A DNA stretch of 64,000 nt from an uncultured Lachnospiraceae bacterium (GCA_910577115.1 CAJTMC010000008.1:42223-106222), one strand, 5' to 3'; shown: positions 35,664 to 46,325, numbered from the stretch's first letter. Translations and numbers: made by a program. The notes: a model not told the origin generated them from the sequence alone.

Positions 35664-38009
35664 TTATACGTTTACTCTGTGCATTTGCGTGGAAAGCTCT
35701 TTGCTGACACCATAAGTTACTTCCGCGGTAATACGATAGATCCTTGTATATTCTGCGCCATTTAGCAGGAATCCTGTAATTTCAAAATCATGCAGTCCTG
35801 TCAAGGATATCACATTGATGATGTTTTTTCCCTCAAATGGCTCTACCCACATCATAAACGGTGTCCCATCCGCCGCCTCCAATGCATCATTGGTATGCTC
35901 GATTCCCTCTCCTTCACCATAAAAATTAAGATGCGCAAAGGTTCCCATGTTACTTGGCTCCCAAATAGATTTATTGTACTGTTCCGCCACATTGTCATTA
36001 TCCAAGTCACACTGGTATTTGTACTGCTCCTCCAAAGATAATTTTTCTTCGCTGCTTCCGTCGATGCTCTTGTATTCGTCAATCATTTCCTTAAATCCAA
36101 GACTATTCTGAAAGATTTCTTCTGCATATGCTTTGTATTTTTCCTCTGTACATTCTGTCAGTTTTACATCATACGCTTCGGGGAAAAGCGTCAGCGTCGC
36201 TGTCTGCACCTGAACGCCGTCCACATAGCACGCAAGGAAGATGCCATCGTATATTTTTTTATTGTAATCATAAAGTATACGGCACAAATAGTTTTTTCCG
36301 TCGTAGGATAAAACAGCAAATTTTTCTTTTACTGCATCATAGCTGCTTGTTCTTTGGTATGTACCGTCTTCTTGACCTTTATAAAAAACATATTCCGTAA
36401 ATCCTGCCGTACCACCGAAAAATTCCTGCGCGACAATATCCGCAATACCGTCATTATCCGCGTCCGTCATAACCGCAATCACATTCCCGGATCGAACCGC
36501 CCCAATCATATCGCTGCGCAATGCTAAATTATCTTTGGCAAGTGCCAAAGCCTCCTCTGTTGTTAATTTTTTGTCATTCACCATCCCTTCAAGCGTTTCC
36601 AGTTTCTTACCGTCAAGCATCGTGTTTGTGATGATATCCAAAAGCGCCTGCGGTATGTATTCTATATGCTCCTGATTATAGTCTATCCTGTGGAGTTTCT
36701 CATCGTTTTCTTCAGGAATCATTCCGGCATAAAATTGCTGGTACCGCTTTTGCACCTGGACGCTGTTTTGTTCCCACTCCTCCTTCGTAAAGGTTTCGTC
36801 GAACAACACATTTTCCGGACTGCCTTCATATGCCCGGATCCGCACACCTTCTTCCCGCACGTTTGCTATACATTCCCGCTTTTTTACCAAAGCGGTTCCT
36901 TCCCATTTCCACAGCATTTCCTTATGGTCAACATCAGACCAATGCTCCGGTCCCTTTCCATATTCGTCATCATATCCCCAAATGGTCTGTGTGTCCGGAT
37001 AGCGCTCTGTTTTCCATGAATATTTCTCAAAATCCTTGGGCATTTGCGCCGGCTCATATGTCTTTTGCTTTGTATTCCACAGGTAAATATTTGTTTCTGA
37101 TACCATCATATCGGGGCAGCCGTCAAAATTGCAGTCTTCAAATACGACGGTTCCTGACGCTTCCGCAAAGGAAAACTCTGCAACAGCGGAATCAAAATAT
37201 CCGTCCCGAAATAGTAATACCCTCCGCGTGTTATCGGAATCGACAGACTGTAACACAAATAATGTGTAATGTTTCTCCACATCAATTTTGTCATATAGTT
37301 TTTTATTTGCCCTTCCGGACGTGTCGCCAATTGCAAGCACATTTTGCGTGTTCTCCCACAGTACCAGCTTATCATTGAGAAACTCTTCAAAATTGTACTT
37401 CCACTCTGCCTTAATATCCTCCACAATGTATATATCATCCTCATGTACCAATATATAACCGTTTTTATAATCGGATTCATAGGTAAATACATATTCACTG
37501 GCATCCGTTACCTTTTGAACACACAGCGACGTATCAGGCAGCAAGTCCAGCAATGCACTTAGAAGCTCCCATCGACTTTCATACACCATTTGGTAATTTC
37601 GAAACCATATACGTGGCGGAAGCGGTCCGCTTTTGCCATATTCATACTTATCCTCATCCTCGTTTGCCTCTGCTCCGGGAAAATCAATGACAACTGCGCC
37701 TTTGTCAAGCGCTTGCTGTTGCGCTGTTACACCATCAGGCAGTGTGATATGAAGGTTTCCATATAGCACAGCATTTTCGTCAATGATCGGTTTTGTATCA
37801 AGCAGCGTCACTTCTGTATGAGATGGCTGCAATCTTTCGTCTGTTTTTTCATCTGTTTTTTCTTCTGCGATGTGTGTTTCTTCCACGCCTGACGTGCCCG
37901 TATCCGGCAGAGTTCTGTCTTCTGTCCGCTCACGAGCGCCGCAGCCTGTGAGCAATACGGTAAGGGTTGTTACGATTATGAGTTTGTTTTTCCAATTAAA
38001 ATTTTCCAT
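35664..38009 (-). CDS. Large lipoprotein with Asp-rich calcium-loop-like motifs, paralogue A
   Basis: 781 aa from ATG 38009 (TGGAGAATTTTT upstream). Lipoprotein signal peptide KLIIVTTLTVLLTGCGA, then a low-complexity Thr/Glu-rich stretch. The core begins NLHITLPDGVTAQQQ at about 85. Three loops of DxxxDGxxD type are visible: DCNFDGCPDM near 295, DADNDGIADI near 515 and DLDNDNVAEQY near 670. The C-terminus has EPFEGKNIINVISLTGLHDFEITGFLLNG. These resemble integrin/VCBS-like repeats seen in extracellular proteins. It is last of four minus-strand paralogues and probably surface-exposed. Function unknown. Confidence 0.85.
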   Translation of the reverse strand: MENFNWKNKLIIVTTLTVLLTGCGARERTEDRTLPDTGTSGVEETHIAEEKTDEKTDERLQPSHTEVTLLDTKPIIDENAVLYGNLHITLPDGVTAQQQALDKGAVVIDFPGAEANEDEDKYEYGKSGPLPPRIWFRNYQMVYESRWELLSALLDLLPDTSLCVQKVTDASEYVFTYESDYKNGYILVHEDDIYIVEDIKAEWKYNFEEFLNDKLVLWENTQNVLAIGDTSGRANKKLYDKIDVEKHYTLFVLQSVDSDNTRRVLLFRDGYFDSAVAEFSFAEASGTVVFEDCNFDGCPDMMVSETNIYLWNTKQKTYEPAQMPKDFEKYSWKTERYPDTQTIWGYDDEYGKGPEHWSDVDHKEMLWKWEGTALVKKRECIANVREEGVRIRAYEGSPENVLFDETFTKEEWEQNSVQVQKRYQQFYAGMIPEENDEKLHRIDYNQEHIEYIPQALLDIITNTMLDGKKLETLEGMVNDKKLTTEEALALAKDNLALRSDMIGAVRSGNVIAVMTDADNDGIADIVAQEFFGGTAGFTEYVFYKGQEDGTYQRTSSYDAVKEKFAVLSYDGKNYLCRILYDYNKKIYDGIFLACYVDGVQVQTATLTLFPEAYDVKLTECTEEKYKAYAEEIFQNSLGFKEMIDEYKSIDGSSEEKLSLEEQYKYQCDLDNDNVAEQYNKSIWEPSNMGTFAHLNFYGEGEGIEHTNDALEAADGTPFMMWVEPFEGKNIINVISLTGLHDFEITGFLLNGAEYTRIYRITAEVTYGVSKELSTQMHRVNV

Positions 38010-38101
38010 AAAAATTCTCCATTCCTGTCCGGTCCTGCAAATTCCTGACAACGAAAAGCGTATGCGTTTTGATGTTTGTGGACGTAAGTACAATATCTGC
38101 T

Positions 38102-40444
38102 TTAATTCAAACGTTCCTGCCGAACGCCACAGACGGCGTCTGCCGTAATCCGGTATAGTTTTTTATATTCTGTACCGTTTAGCAAAAATCCCGTTACTTC
38201 AAAATCTTCCCATTCTGTTGTGGAAATAATGTTGATAATATTTTCTCCCGCAAACGGCTCTACCCACATCATAACCGCGCTTCCCTCCACCGACTGCCCC
38301 ATGTCGCAAACCACTTTTTCTATCTCTGCGTCCTCACTGAAAAAATCAAGGTATGCCAAATCTCTTCTTGCCCAAATGTCTTTATAGTACTGATCCAATA
38401 CGCCGTCGTTGTTTAAATCGCATTGATATGCATCATACTTCTGTGAACCAGCTTTTTCTTCACTGCGTCCATCGATGTTTTTGTATTCATCAATTTTGTC
38501 TTTGTAAGAAATCCCGTTTTGCAAAATATTTTCTGCAAGTATTCTATATTTGTCCTCTGCACACTCTGCCAAGCAAATATCATATTTTTCGGGAAAAAAC
38601 ACCAACTGAACCGTTTCTGCCACAGTTCCGTCCACATAGCACGAGAGGCTGATGTCCTTTTTTTCGTCATTATTGTAAAGCGTTTGGCACAGATAATTTT
38701 TCCCGTCATAGGACAGGATGTCAAACCGCTCCGCTGCCGTAACACAAACACGACTTTGCGTTTTTTGGTATGCGCCGCCCTTCTGACCTTGGTAAAACGA
38801 GTATTGCGTATAGTTTCCGATGCCGTCATAATAGGTTTCTCCAATCAGATCCATAATGCCGTCATTGTCGAGGTCTGCCATATCCATATGGTAATCCCCG
38901 TACTGTTTTGCCAAAACCACCTCGCTGCGCAGTTCCACATGGTCTTTGGCGAGCGTTAAAACCGCGTCGTTTGTTAATTGATTGTCAATCCGAAATTCCG
39001 CAAGCGTTTCGGGCACCGCAGCATTTAACATGGCTTTTTTGATGTTGTCCAAAAGCGCTTGCGGTATGTAGTCGGGAGGTTCCTGAGCATAGTATGTCTT
39101 GTGCGGATATTTTCCACTTTCTTCCCATACCATTCCTGCATAGAACTGGCGATACCGCCTTTGCACCGCACCGCTGTTTTGTTCCCACGCCTCTATGGTA
39201 AAGGTTCCATCAAACAGCATATTTTTAGGACTTTTTTCATATGCCCAAATCCGCACGCTTTCGTCCCGCACCTCTGCCACACACGCACGCTGTTTCACTA
39301 AGGCGGTTTCCTCCCACTTCCAAAGCGTATCCTTTTCGTCATAATAATCCCAAGAGCTCCCGCCGTTTGCATCTTCCACGTATTCCCTGTCGTATCCCCA
39401 AATCGTTTGCGTCTGCGGATAATGTGTTATTATCCCCGACCGCATCGGAAAATCCCAAGGTATCTGCGCCGCCTCATATTTCTTTTTGCCTGTATTCCAA
39501 AGAAGAATTTCTGTCCGCGGTACAATCATATCCGGACAGCCGTCAAAATTATAATCTTCAAATTCAATTTTTAAAGGACATTCAGCAAACGAAAACTTCA
39601 TTATCGGCGCGGCAAAAAAACCGTCCCGAAACAGGGAAATTGTCCGCGTATCGTTTTGATCGACAGACTGCATTGTAAGCAGGGTACAGTCTTCTTCCGC
39701 CTTAATTTTGTTAAAATCCGCATTGTCTGTATTGTCATTTCTGACATCAATCTTCTGTATGCTGTCTTCCCAGTGAACCATATCGCTTTCCAGCAATTTC
39801 CCAAATCCGTAACCGCTTTCCACCGAGAGCTCCTCGACAATGCAGATGTCGTTTTCATATGCCATTATATAACCGTTCTTATACGGCTTGTCGTATGTGA
39901 ACAGGTAGTGAAGGTTATCCCCCGGCTTGTCGTAACTATGCAGCGTAATATCGGGCAGTATATCAAGCAGTGCGCTTGCAAGCTCCCATTTGTCTTGGTA
40001 TGTTATGCGATAATGCAAAAGCCAGATGCGCGGTGGGAAGGGACCTTTTTTCTTTTTTTCCATGTCGATCAGGTCAATGACACACATGTCATTTTCCGGT
40101 TTCTGTTCTTCGATTGTTACGCCATCGGGCAGTGTGATTTGAAGTTTTCCGTAAGACAGCGTGTTTTTGTCTAACTGTATTTTTGTTGCAAGCGGTATCG
40201 TCTCTGCAGGCTGTGTGTATGTATACGTTAATGTTGTCCCTGCTTCTTCCGTTGTCTGCTCTTCCGATTCACTTTCGGTAAGCTGCACGTTTGTGTTTCG
40301 TAAGCTTTCTTCTGATACGGCTGTTTGGAGAGCGTTTTCTTCTAATACAGATGACTGCCGGGTGCAGGAAATAAGGGACAGTGTGAGAATTGCTCCTGCC
40401 AGTAATGCAATTTTACACCGCGGCTTAATTGGTATTCGTTTCAT
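38102..40444 (-). CDS. Large lipoprotein, paralogue B
   Basis: 780 aa. Signal IALLAGAILTLSLISC with lipobox LISC. Same layout as paralogue A: KLQITLPDGVTIEEQ at about 105, DYNFDGCPDMI near 310, DLDNDGIMDL near 530, DLNNDGVLDQY near 685, and EPFAGENIINIISTTEWEDFEVTGFLLNG at the end. The upstream A/T-poor gap to paralogue C is only 30 bp, so B and C are probably cotranscribed. The closest resemblance by eye is to paralogue C. No enzymatic motif seen. Confidence 0.85.
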   Translation of the reverse strand: MKRIPIKPRCKIALLAGAILTLSLISCTRQSSVLEENALQTAVSEESLRNTNVQLTESESEEQTTEEAGTTLTYTYTQPAETIPLATKIQLDKNTLSYGKLQITLPDGVTIEEQKPENDMCVIDLIDMEKKKKGPFPPRIWLLHYRITYQDKWELASALLDILPDITLHSYDKPGDNLHYLFTYDKPYKNGYIMAYENDICIVEELSVESGYGFGKLLESDMVHWEDSIQKIDVRNDNTDNADFNKIKAEEDCTLLTMQSVDQNDTRTISLFRDGFFAAPIMKFSFAECPLKIEFEDYNFDGCPDMIVPRTEILLWNTGKKKYEAAQIPWDFPMRSGIITHYPQTQTIWGYDREYVEDANGGSSWDYYDEKDTLWKWEETALVKQRACVAEVRDESVRIWAYEKSPKNMLFDGTFTIEAWEQNSGAVQRRYRQFYAGMVWEESGKYPHKTYYAQEPPDYIPQALLDNIKKAMLNAAVPETLAEFRIDNQLTNDAVLTLAKDHVELRSEVVLAKQYGDYHMDMADLDNDGIMDLIGETYYDGIGNYTQYSFYQGQKGGAYQKTQSRVCVTAAERFDILSYDGKNYLCQTLYNNDEKKDISLSCYVDGTVAETVQLVFFPEKYDICLAECAEDKYRILAENILQNGISYKDKIDEYKNIDGRSEEKAGSQKYDAYQCDLNNDGVLDQYYKDIWARRDLAYLDFFSEDAEIEKVVCDMGQSVEGSAVMMWVEPFAGENIINIISTTEWEDFEVTGFLLNGTEYKKLYRITADAVCGVRQERLN

Positions 40445-40474
40445 AATATGACATCTTGTTCCTTTCTGAATTTG

Positions 40475-42838
40475 CTACCTGCGCACTTGTGTGTTTTCGT
40501 ATTCCTGACGCACTGTGTACTCTGCGTCGGCAGTAATCCGATATACGCTTTGATATTGTGTGCCGTCAACCAAAAATCCTGTGATTGCAAAATCATCGAG
40601 TCCTGTTATTTTCTCACGTCCTGTTTTGTTTTCCGATCCTGTCAGGGAAATCACATGAACAATGTTTTTTCCCGCAAACGGTTCTGCCCACACCATGATT
40701 GGCGTTCCCTCTACGGACCAGACTGCATCTTTCAGTGTTGTTATTCCGGGACCTTCACCGGATAATTCAATATGCACAACCGTCCACAGGTTGCTTGGGT
40801 GCCATATGGATTTATCGTACAGTTCCAATACGCCGTCATTGTTCAAATCACACCGATATCCGTACTCCTGTTCGAAAGTTTTTTCTTCACTGCTGCCGTC
40901 TATGTTTGTGTATCGGTCAATTCTTTCCTTATATGTTACAGCGTTTTCTAACATCTCCTGCGCAAGCGGCTGATATTGTTCTTCTGCACATGCGGCAAGT
41001 CTGACATCATAGGTTTCAGGGTAAAACATCAGATTCCTTGTTTCCGCCTGCACACCGTCTGTATAGCATATAAGGCTGATGCCGCTATCCTGTTTTTTGT
41101 CGCGGTCTACCAGCATACGGCACAGATAGTTTTTTCCTTTATAGGAAATCATTCGAAACACCTCGTCTACGGAATAATAAATGCTTGTTTTTTCATACGT
41201 GCCGTCCTCCTGCCCCTGATAAAAAGCGTATTCCGTAAATCCTCCCGTTCCGCCAAAGTATTCTTTTGCAACGATATCAGGAATGCCGTCATTATCCCCG
41301 TCGGTCATAATCATAATGTAATCAATATAATCGTTCGACTGCTCTGCCAAAATAACATCACAGCGCAGCGCAATATTGTCTTTGGCAAAGGCGAGCACTT
41401 CCTCCTTTGTTAATTCTTTACCGGTTTCAAGGGTTTTGAGGATTTCATATTCCGTACCGTCCAACATGGCTTTTGCAAGCATGTCCAGCAGCTCCTGCGG
41501 TATATACTCCTGATTGCAGTCTGTTTTGTGGAGCATTCCGACATTTGGGACAGGAACCATTTCGTCATAAAAGTCCCGATAGCACGCCTGTACCGTATCG
41601 CTGTTCTGCTCCCACTCCGCAACGGAAACGGTTTCGTCGCGCAAGACGATTTTGTCTTTGTCGGCATATTCATATACCAAAATACGAACCTCTTCCTCCC
41701 GCACCTGTGCTGTGCACGCGCGCTTTTTTGTCAGGACGGCATTCTCCTCCCACTGCCAAAACGTTTCCATGTAGTCAACCCAAGTCCAATCATGCGCCGC
41801 ATTCCCGTTTTCCAAGTATTCGCATCCCTGCGTCCAAATGGTCTTGGTTTCGGGATAAAGCGCAATATCATCCGCTATTGAAAATAGCGAAAATTCTTCA
41901 GGCATCTGCACTGCCTCGTATTCTTTTTTGTCGGTGTTCCAAAGATAAATAATGGATGATGATATTATCATATCGGGACAGCCGTCAAAATTGTAATCCT
42001 CAAATTGAATATCGGACGGGCAATTTTCAAAGGAGAGTTCCTTTATCGGCGAAATAAAATAACCGTCCTGAAACAAGGTAAGCTTTCGCATGTTATTTTC
42101 ATCGACAACCTGCAGCGCCAACAGGGTGTAGTTCTCTTCCACTTTTATTTTGTCGACAGCGCAATACGCATAATCGCGCCTGCTGCCGATTTTCTGCATG
42201 CTGTTCTCCCAATGGACATACCGGTCGTCCAACAGTCTTCCAAAACTGTAATCCTGTTCTGCTGCGAGTTCTTCAACAAGGTAGATGTCGTCTCCATATA
42301 CCATTATATAGCCGATTTGATTGGGCTTATTGTACGTGAACAGATAACGACGGGCATCGTTCGTTTTGAAGCAGATGCGCAAGGTGATGTCGGGCAGTAT
42401 ATCAAGCAGTGCGCTTGCAAGCTCCCATTCGCTTTGGTACGCCACACAGTAATTTGCAAGCCAAATGCGCGGCGGAAACGGTGCATTTTTACTTTTTTCC
42501 GCACCGTTCAGGTCGATGACACGCATGTCATTTTCTGTGTTCTGTTCTTCGATTGTTACACCGTCGGGAAGTGTTATTTGGAGCTTTCCGTAAGACAGTG
42601 TGCGATTGTCTGATTGTATTTTTGTTTCAAGTGGTATCATTTTCACGGGCTGTGTATATGCATGTCTATCCCCGAAATTTTTCTCACGCTCATCTGTATT
42701 TTGTATGGTTTGCGTTTCTTCAACAGAACTTATGTTTGCAATCTGTTTTTGCGTCTGTGTTCCGAAACTACAGCTTGTAAGTAATATTGCAAACATCATT
42801 ACAAGGAATATTCCGTTTTTAAAAGATACGCTTTTCAT
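40475..42838 (-). CDS. Large lipoprotein, paralogue C
   Basis: 787 aa from ATG 42838 (MKSVSFKNGIFLVMMFAILL, lipobox LTSC). The RBS GGAGT lies 13 bases upstream, so a GTG four codons earlier is an alternative. Shared modules: KLQITLPDGVTIEEQ, DYNFDGCPDMII, DGDNDGIPDIVAKEYFGGTGGFTEY, DLNNDGVLELYDKSIW, EPFAGKNIVHVISLTG. Compared with B it carries an extra GSENKTGREKITG insertion before the final strand block. It lies 67 bp from the small lipoprotein gene upstream. Confidence 0.85.
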   Translation of the reverse strand: MKSVSFKNGIFLVMMFAILLTSCSFGTQTQKQIANISSVEETQTIQNTDEREKNFGDRHAYTQPVKMIPLETKIQSDNRTLSYGKLQITLPDGVTIEEQNTENDMRVIDLNGAEKSKNAPFPPRIWLANYCVAYQSEWELASALLDILPDITLRICFKTNDARRYLFTYNKPNQIGYIMVYGDDIYLVEELAAEQDYSFGRLLDDRYVHWENSMQKIGSRRDYAYCAVDKIKVEENYTLLALQVVDENNMRKLTLFQDGYFISPIKELSFENCPSDIQFEDYNFDGCPDMIISSSIIYLWNTDKKEYEAVQMPEEFSLFSIADDIALYPETKTIWTQGCEYLENGNAAHDWTWVDYMETFWQWEENAVLTKKRACTAQVREEEVRILVYEYADKDKIVLRDETVSVAEWEQNSDTVQACYRDFYDEMVPVPNVGMLHKTDCNQEYIPQELLDMLAKAMLDGTEYEILKTLETGKELTKEEVLAFAKDNIALRCDVILAEQSNDYIDYIMIMTDGDNDGIPDIVAKEYFGGTGGFTEYAFYQGQEDGTYEKTSIYYSVDEVFRMISYKGKNYLCRMLVDRDKKQDSGISLICYTDGVQAETRNLMFYPETYDVRLAACAEEQYQPLAQEMLENAVTYKERIDRYTNIDGSSEEKTFEQEYGYRCDLNNDGVLELYDKSIWHPSNLWTVVHIELSGEGPGITTLKDAVWSVEGTPIMVWAEPFAGKNIVHVISLTGSENKTGREKITGLDDFAITGFLVDGTQYQSVYRITADAEYTVRQEYENTQVRR

Positions 42839-42905
42839 GTATTTCGTCACACTCCATTTTTCCTGTATTTTTCTTATTTTACAGGATATGTGCATCAAAG
42901 CTGCA

Positions 42906-43655
42906 TCAATGCTTGACAGGATTTGTTGTTTTTGCTAACATGTCCCCCCATTCTTTTGGCAGAGCAAACCATTCCAGTGCATCATTACGGCAGTAAGCCA
43001 TGTTCTGACTGGGAGAATATCCTCCGCTAATTTCGTATTGAAGAAACGGGTAGTCTTTATGATGTAATATGAATGTATATCTGATCCATTGTTCATCCGT
43101 CGCCAAAAGCTCCACAGACTGCCCGCTTTCGCTGCGATAGACGTCCAACAGACTTTCCGCCAAAGTCTGATCTTCTGTTTGTGTTTGGGCGTCCTCCTTT
43201 TTGGCGCAGGTAATTGTGATATGAGATACCATTTCAGCTGTGGGCAGTCCTAAGGACACGTCCTCCCGCAGCCAAAGCCGCACATCTTTACCGCCAAAAT
43301 AAAATTTACGCGGTTCCGTATAAAGAACCGTACGGTCTTCGTCGCCTGTTGCTTCATAGATAGCAAAACCACCGCCCGAATCTGCTCCGTTTCCGCAGAT
43401 ACCAATCTGCTCTCCAAGACCTTCTGACAAAGTCCAAACATCTCCGCCACTATAATACATCGCCAGCTCAGTTCCGCCCGAGTCCCTGCGGTATTGTACG
43501 TCGTCTATGTAGAGAATTTCGGAATTGTCCTCTTGTGTTTCCAGTTGATAAACGGTAGTTTCCTCCTGACTGTGACAGCCGGTCAGGAAAACAGCTATTG
43601 CAATCACAAAAAACGGCAGAAATGCCCTAAAATGCTTCTCCATATTTTGATACAT
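42906..43655 (-). CDS. Small lipoprotein of unknown function
   Basis: 249 aa. Signal peptide FLPFFVIAIAVFLTGC with lipobox LTGC; MEKHFRAFLP four codons later is an alternative start. The mature protein is about 225 aa, with no DxDxDG loops and no similarity by eye to the four large paralogues between which it lies. A segment HITITCAKKEDAQTQTEDQ and the end EWFALPKEWGDMLAKT are the only notable features. Presumably anchored on the outer face of the membrane. Confidence 0.75.
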   Translation of the reverse strand: MYQNMEKHFRAFLPFFVIAIAVFLTGCHSQEETTVYQLETQEDNSEILYIDDVQYRRDSGGTELAMYYSGGDVWTLSEGLGEQIGICGNGADSGGGFAIYEATGDEDRTVLYTEPRKFYFGGKDVRLWLREDVSLGLPTAEMVSHITITCAKKEDAQTQTEDQTLAESLLDVYRSESGQSVELLATDEQWIRYTFILHHKDYPFLQYEISGGYSPSQNMAYCRNDALEWFALPKEWGDMLAKTTNPVKH

Positions 43656-43716
43656 ATTGATTCCCTCTTAAAATGTTTACATTCTCATTTATTGTTGTTT
43701 TGCTTATTCTCTGTTT

Positions 43717-46167
43717 TCAGGTGTTTTTCCGCACGATATTTTCACGCTCCTGCAAAACCCCGTATGTCACGTCCGCGGTAATGCGGTAAATCCGCTGACA
43801 TTTGGCGCCGTTAAGCAGAAAGCCTGCAAGTTCAAACCCGTCTGTTTCTGTTCGGGAAAAGATATGAATGATAGTTTTTCCCGCAAACGGCTCTGCCCAC
43901 AGCCGAATTACCAATCCCTCCGCCATAGTTTCCGCGTTGCGGACATTCTTTACCCCTGCGTCCCTGCCATAAATCTGAAAGCGTTCCAGTTTCCCGACGT
44001 CGCTGCTATCCATCCAAATTGACTTGCTATACTGCTCCGGTACACCGTCATTGTCCAAATCGCACTCGTAGTCGTACTCCTCCGATACAATTTTTTGTTC
44101 GATGCTGCCGTCGATGCCTTTGTATGCATCAATTCTCTTTTTGTAATCAAGACTGTTCTCCAGCATGTCCTGCGCAAGCGCTTTGTAGTGCTCCTGCGCA
44201 CATTCGGCAAGTTTGATATGGTATTCCTGCGGGAAAAAGAGCAGCCGGACGGTTTCCGCCTCCGTTCCGTCCACATAGTACGCAAGACTCATGCTGCTGC
44301 TCATAGCGTAATGATTGATACTGTATCCATACGGCATGCGGCACAGATAGTTTTTCCCTTCATAATTGAGAACACAAAATTTCTCCGCTACGGAAGAATA
44401 GCTGTCGGTTTTTTTGTATGTGCCGTCCTTCTGACCTTGATAAATCTCATAGTCCGTAAAGCTTTTTGTATTGTTATAATATTTTTTAGCGATAATGTCC
44501 AAAATACCGTCATTGTCCACATCTGCCCATACCATTCTATAATCTGTCCCCCACTCCTGAAGCAAATTTCTGCGCAGCTCCAAATGGTTCTTTGATACGG
44601 CAATTTTTTCCTCACTTGTTAATTCTTTATCAATCGTGTGTTTTCCAAGGAAATCCGACACTGTGTTGTCATGCATGGCATTTGCAAGTTCGTCCAATAA
44701 CGCCTGTGGGATATACTCCTTACGATACTGACTGTATGTAACCGGATGCAGCCAGTCGTCGTTTGTTTCGGGAATAAGCCCTGCATAAAATTTTTGATAA
44801 CATGCCTGTACGCTGTCGCTGTTGCGCTCCCAATCCGGTCTTAAAACGGTTTCGTCAAACAGAAGCTTTTTGCCGTTGTCTGCGCTCTCATATGCCCAAA
44901 TCCGAATCTCTTCATCACGTACTTCTGCCATGCATTCCCGTTTTTGTTTCAAAGCGGTTCCCTCCCACTGCCAAAGCGTTTCTGTACGCAGATAGGGTTC
45001 CCGGCACTCGTCATCATTGTATTGATCTCCATAAATGGTCTTTGTTTGTGCATAACAGTTTGTATGCCAAAAGGACTGTGGAAATTCTTCGGGTATTGTT
45101 GTCGCCTCATATGCTTTTTTGTCAGAATTCCAAAGATAAATATCAATCGGCGACGGTACAATCATATCAGGGCAGCCGTCAAAATTACAGTCCTCAAATT
45201 CAATTTGGTAAGATGTTTCGGGAAAAGAAAATGTACTTTCCGGCGAAGTGAAATATCCGTCCCGATACAAAAACACCTTTTGCAAAGTATCATTCTCCAC
45301 AGATTGTACAGCCAAAAGGGAGAGGGATTTCTCCACTTTGACTTTTTCGTAGACCGCGTTATATGCCTCACTATATCGGTCGCCAATCCTGCCTGTGGCG
45401 TCTCCCAGACGAACTGCGTTCTCATCGAGCAGATTTCCAAAACAGCGCTCATCAGAATGTTCTTCTGCTATGTAAATGTCGTTGCCGGATATAATAACAT
45501 ATCCGTTTTTATAGAACGCATCGTATGTGAACTGATAGCGGCGGTGGGCGGCGTCTTTATGCCGGAGTTCCAAAACGGTGTCGGGCAGTATGTCCAACAG
45601 TGCGCTTGCCAAGTCGCGGTCGTCTTGATATGCGCCGCGGTAGTGCGCAATCCAAAGGCGTGGCGGGAATGGTTTTTCCGCATCGGCGAGGTCAAGGATG
45701 TGCATGTTTTGTTCGGCGGGCTGCTCCTCGATTGTCACGCCGTCGGGGAGCGTGATGCGGAGGGCGCCGTAGCAGAGAGTGCTGCCGTCCTGTTTTGGGG
45801 AGTCGGTGGCGCGTGTGAGTTTGGTTCGTGTTTTTGCTTGTGTGTTCTGTTGTGCGTTTTGTGCTTTTGATTGTTTTCGGTTTGATTTTTGTTGCGTTTT
45901 TTCCGTTTGTTCTTGTTCTGCTTCGTCTTTTGGGATATTCTTTGCTTGCTCTGTTTGTTCTTCTGATTCTTTTCCTGTTTCTTCTTCCGCAAAATATGAT
46001 TGGTTCTCATAAATGTCTGATATTGCGTCATTTGACATATTTGAGGACGGTGTTAATAATTGGGGGCTACAGCTTGTGAACCACATTGTGAAAATTATCA
46101 CAATGACAATTCCTTTTTTTGTAGTGCAATTTTTTAAAAGGTTCTTTTTTGTTGAAAAATTTTTCAT
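43717..46167 (-). CDS. Large lipoprotein, paralogue D
   Basis: 816 aa, the longest copy. Signal IVIVIIFTMWFTSC with lipobox FTSC. The ~100-residue Gln/Lys/Glu-rich stretch after the signal (QEQTEKTQQKSNRKQSKAQ) is longer than in A-C and looks like a spacer. Core motifs: GALRITLPDGVTIEEQ, DCNFDGCPDMIVPS, DVDNDGILDIIAKKYY, DLDNDGVPEQYSKSIW, EPFAGKTIIHIFSRTETDGFELAGFLLNG. First gene of the paralogue array. Confidence 0.85.
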   Translation of the reverse strand: MKNFSTKKNLLKNCTTKKGIVIVIIFTMWFTSCSPQLLTPSSNMSNDAISDIYENQSYFAEEETGKESEEQTEQAKNIPKDEAEQEQTEKTQQKSNRKQSKAQNAQQNTQAKTRTKLTRATDSPKQDGSTLCYGALRITLPDGVTIEEQPAEQNMHILDLADAEKPFPPRLWIAHYRGAYQDDRDLASALLDILPDTVLELRHKDAAHRRYQFTYDAFYKNGYVIISGNDIYIAEEHSDERCFGNLLDENAVRLGDATGRIGDRYSEAYNAVYEKVKVEKSLSLLAVQSVENDTLQKVFLYRDGYFTSPESTFSFPETSYQIEFEDCNFDGCPDMIVPSPIDIYLWNSDKKAYEATTIPEEFPQSFWHTNCYAQTKTIYGDQYNDDECREPYLRTETLWQWEGTALKQKRECMAEVRDEEIRIWAYESADNGKKLLFDETVLRPDWERNSDSVQACYQKFYAGLIPETNDDWLHPVTYSQYRKEYIPQALLDELANAMHDNTVSDFLGKHTIDKELTSEEKIAVSKNHLELRRNLLQEWGTDYRMVWADVDNDGILDIIAKKYYNNTKSFTDYEIYQGQKDGTYKKTDSYSSVAEKFCVLNYEGKNYLCRMPYGYSINHYAMSSSMSLAYYVDGTEAETVRLLFFPQEYHIKLAECAQEHYKALAQDMLENSLDYKKRIDAYKGIDGSIEQKIVSEEYDYECDLDNDGVPEQYSKSIWMDSSDVGKLERFQIYGRDAGVKNVRNAETMAEGLVIRLWAEPFAGKTIIHIFSRTETDGFELAGFLLNGAKCQRIYRITADVTYGVLQERENIVRKNT

Positions 46168-46296
46168 AACACTATCACATTCCTTTTATTGCATTCTTTC
46201 TTTTGTATTTTCTTATTTTACCGAAACCATGCATCAGAACTGCATCAAAAATTGTGTCCGCACCTTGTGGCTGCCAAATTGGAACGTGACAGTAAA

Positions 46297-46325
46297 TTGT
46301 GCGGAAACTGTTTATCCTGTATAAT
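46297..46325 (+). promoter_or_regulatory. Sigma-A-type promoter ahead of the restriction-modification block
   Basis: TTGTGC (46297-46302), 17-bp spacer, TATAAT (46320-46325). The -10 lies within the inverted repeat CCTGTATAATTTGTACAGG (46316-46334), a possible operator for a controller. Confidence 0.55.

Noticed and set aside
44944..45870. Plus-strand 308-codon frame
   Set aside because: Lies fully antisense to lipoprotein paralogue D, whose signal peptide, motifs and stop are clear.
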